DNA of 14,652 nt, from assembly GCA_003455555.1 (NCBI GenBank), contig DMQX01000080.1, positions 770 through 15,421 on the forward strand, read 5' to 3'. The stretch's first letter is position 1; each line of letters starts with the position of its first letter. The notes beneath the pieces were generated by a model that had not been told where the DNA came from, did not search any database, and was given only the letters and a program-made list of their open reading frames with translations. The position numbers and the translations under genes were made by a program. The stretch is from Candidatus Tayloriibacteriota bacterium (lineage in GTDB: Bacteria; Patescibacteriota; Minisyncoccia; Phycocordibacterales; UBA11359). Positions 14,608-14,652 of the stretch are shown here, piece after piece.

Positions 14608-14652
14608 CTGTCTCTTATACACATCTCCGAGCCCACGAGACTCCTGAGCATC
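14608..14652. other. Illumina Nextera adapter contamination
   Basis: 14608-14626 is the 19-base Nextera mosaic-end sequence and 14627-14641 is the Nextera read-2 extension CCGAGCCCACGAGAC. 14642-14649 (TCCTGAGC) equals i7 index N704, and ATC (14650-14652) is the start of the following flow-cell adapter. None of this is genomic. Confidence 0.99.

Overview
The window looks like a piece of a small-genome bacterium, most likely a member of the Candidate Phyla Radiation (Patescibacteria, Parcubacteria-like). This is inferred from the trimmed proteins (a release factor 2 short in domain 1, a ligase with half its zinc ligands), a group I intron inside a tRNA gene, weak or absent Shine-Dalgarno sequences with -10 boxes placed right at start codons, and the set of housekeeping genes. 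Every gene I call is on the + strand. TGA is used as a stop (the DHH phosphoesterase ends in TGA) and a TGA-reading release factor is encoded, so the genetic code appears standard. The sequence is a contig end: the last 45 bases are an Illumina Nextera adapter, not genome.

Layout. 1-1422: 3' two-thirds of the NAD+-dependent DNA ligase gene ligA, followed by gatC and gatA (amidotransferase subunits for Gln-tRNA/Asn-tRNA) and a membrane protein of unknown function whose cytosolic tail carries an RNxxxH motif like that of HEPN ribonucleases. 3890-4942 is an RNA-rich block: initiator tRNA-Met, a second CAT-anticodon tRNA, a roughly 400-base stretch that folds well and ends in a strong terminator (candidate non-coding RNA A), tRNA-Asp(GTC), and a 148-base unit bounded by two copies of the last 20 bases of the tRNA-Asp region. 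4942-9203 is a copper gene cluster: a small Met/Cys-rich membrane protein, a Cu+ P1B-type ATPase, a heavy-metal-associated domain fused to a DsbD/UreH-like membrane domain, and a membrane-anchored cupredoxin-like protein, closed by a terminator. 9261-10280 is a DHH/DHHA1 (NrnA-type) phosphoesterase. 10360-11107 is a second RNA block: tRNA-Thr(GGT) interrupted by a 201-base group I intron, tRNA-Thr(CGT), and candidate non-coding RNA B with a terminator. Then prfB, ftsE, ftsX and the first 281 codons of pyrG, cut off by the adapter.

How the genes work together. ligA, gatCA, prfB, ftsEX and pyrG are core replication, translation, division and nucleotide genes. The copper cluster is the one accessory pathway: the ATPase would move Cu+ out of the cytosol, and the other three proteins offer thiol, methionine or cupredoxin sites in or outside the membrane, either for detoxification or for loading a cuproprotein. 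The two uncharacterised structured RNA candidates, the tRNA intron and the tRNA-tail duplication are the most unusual parts of the window.
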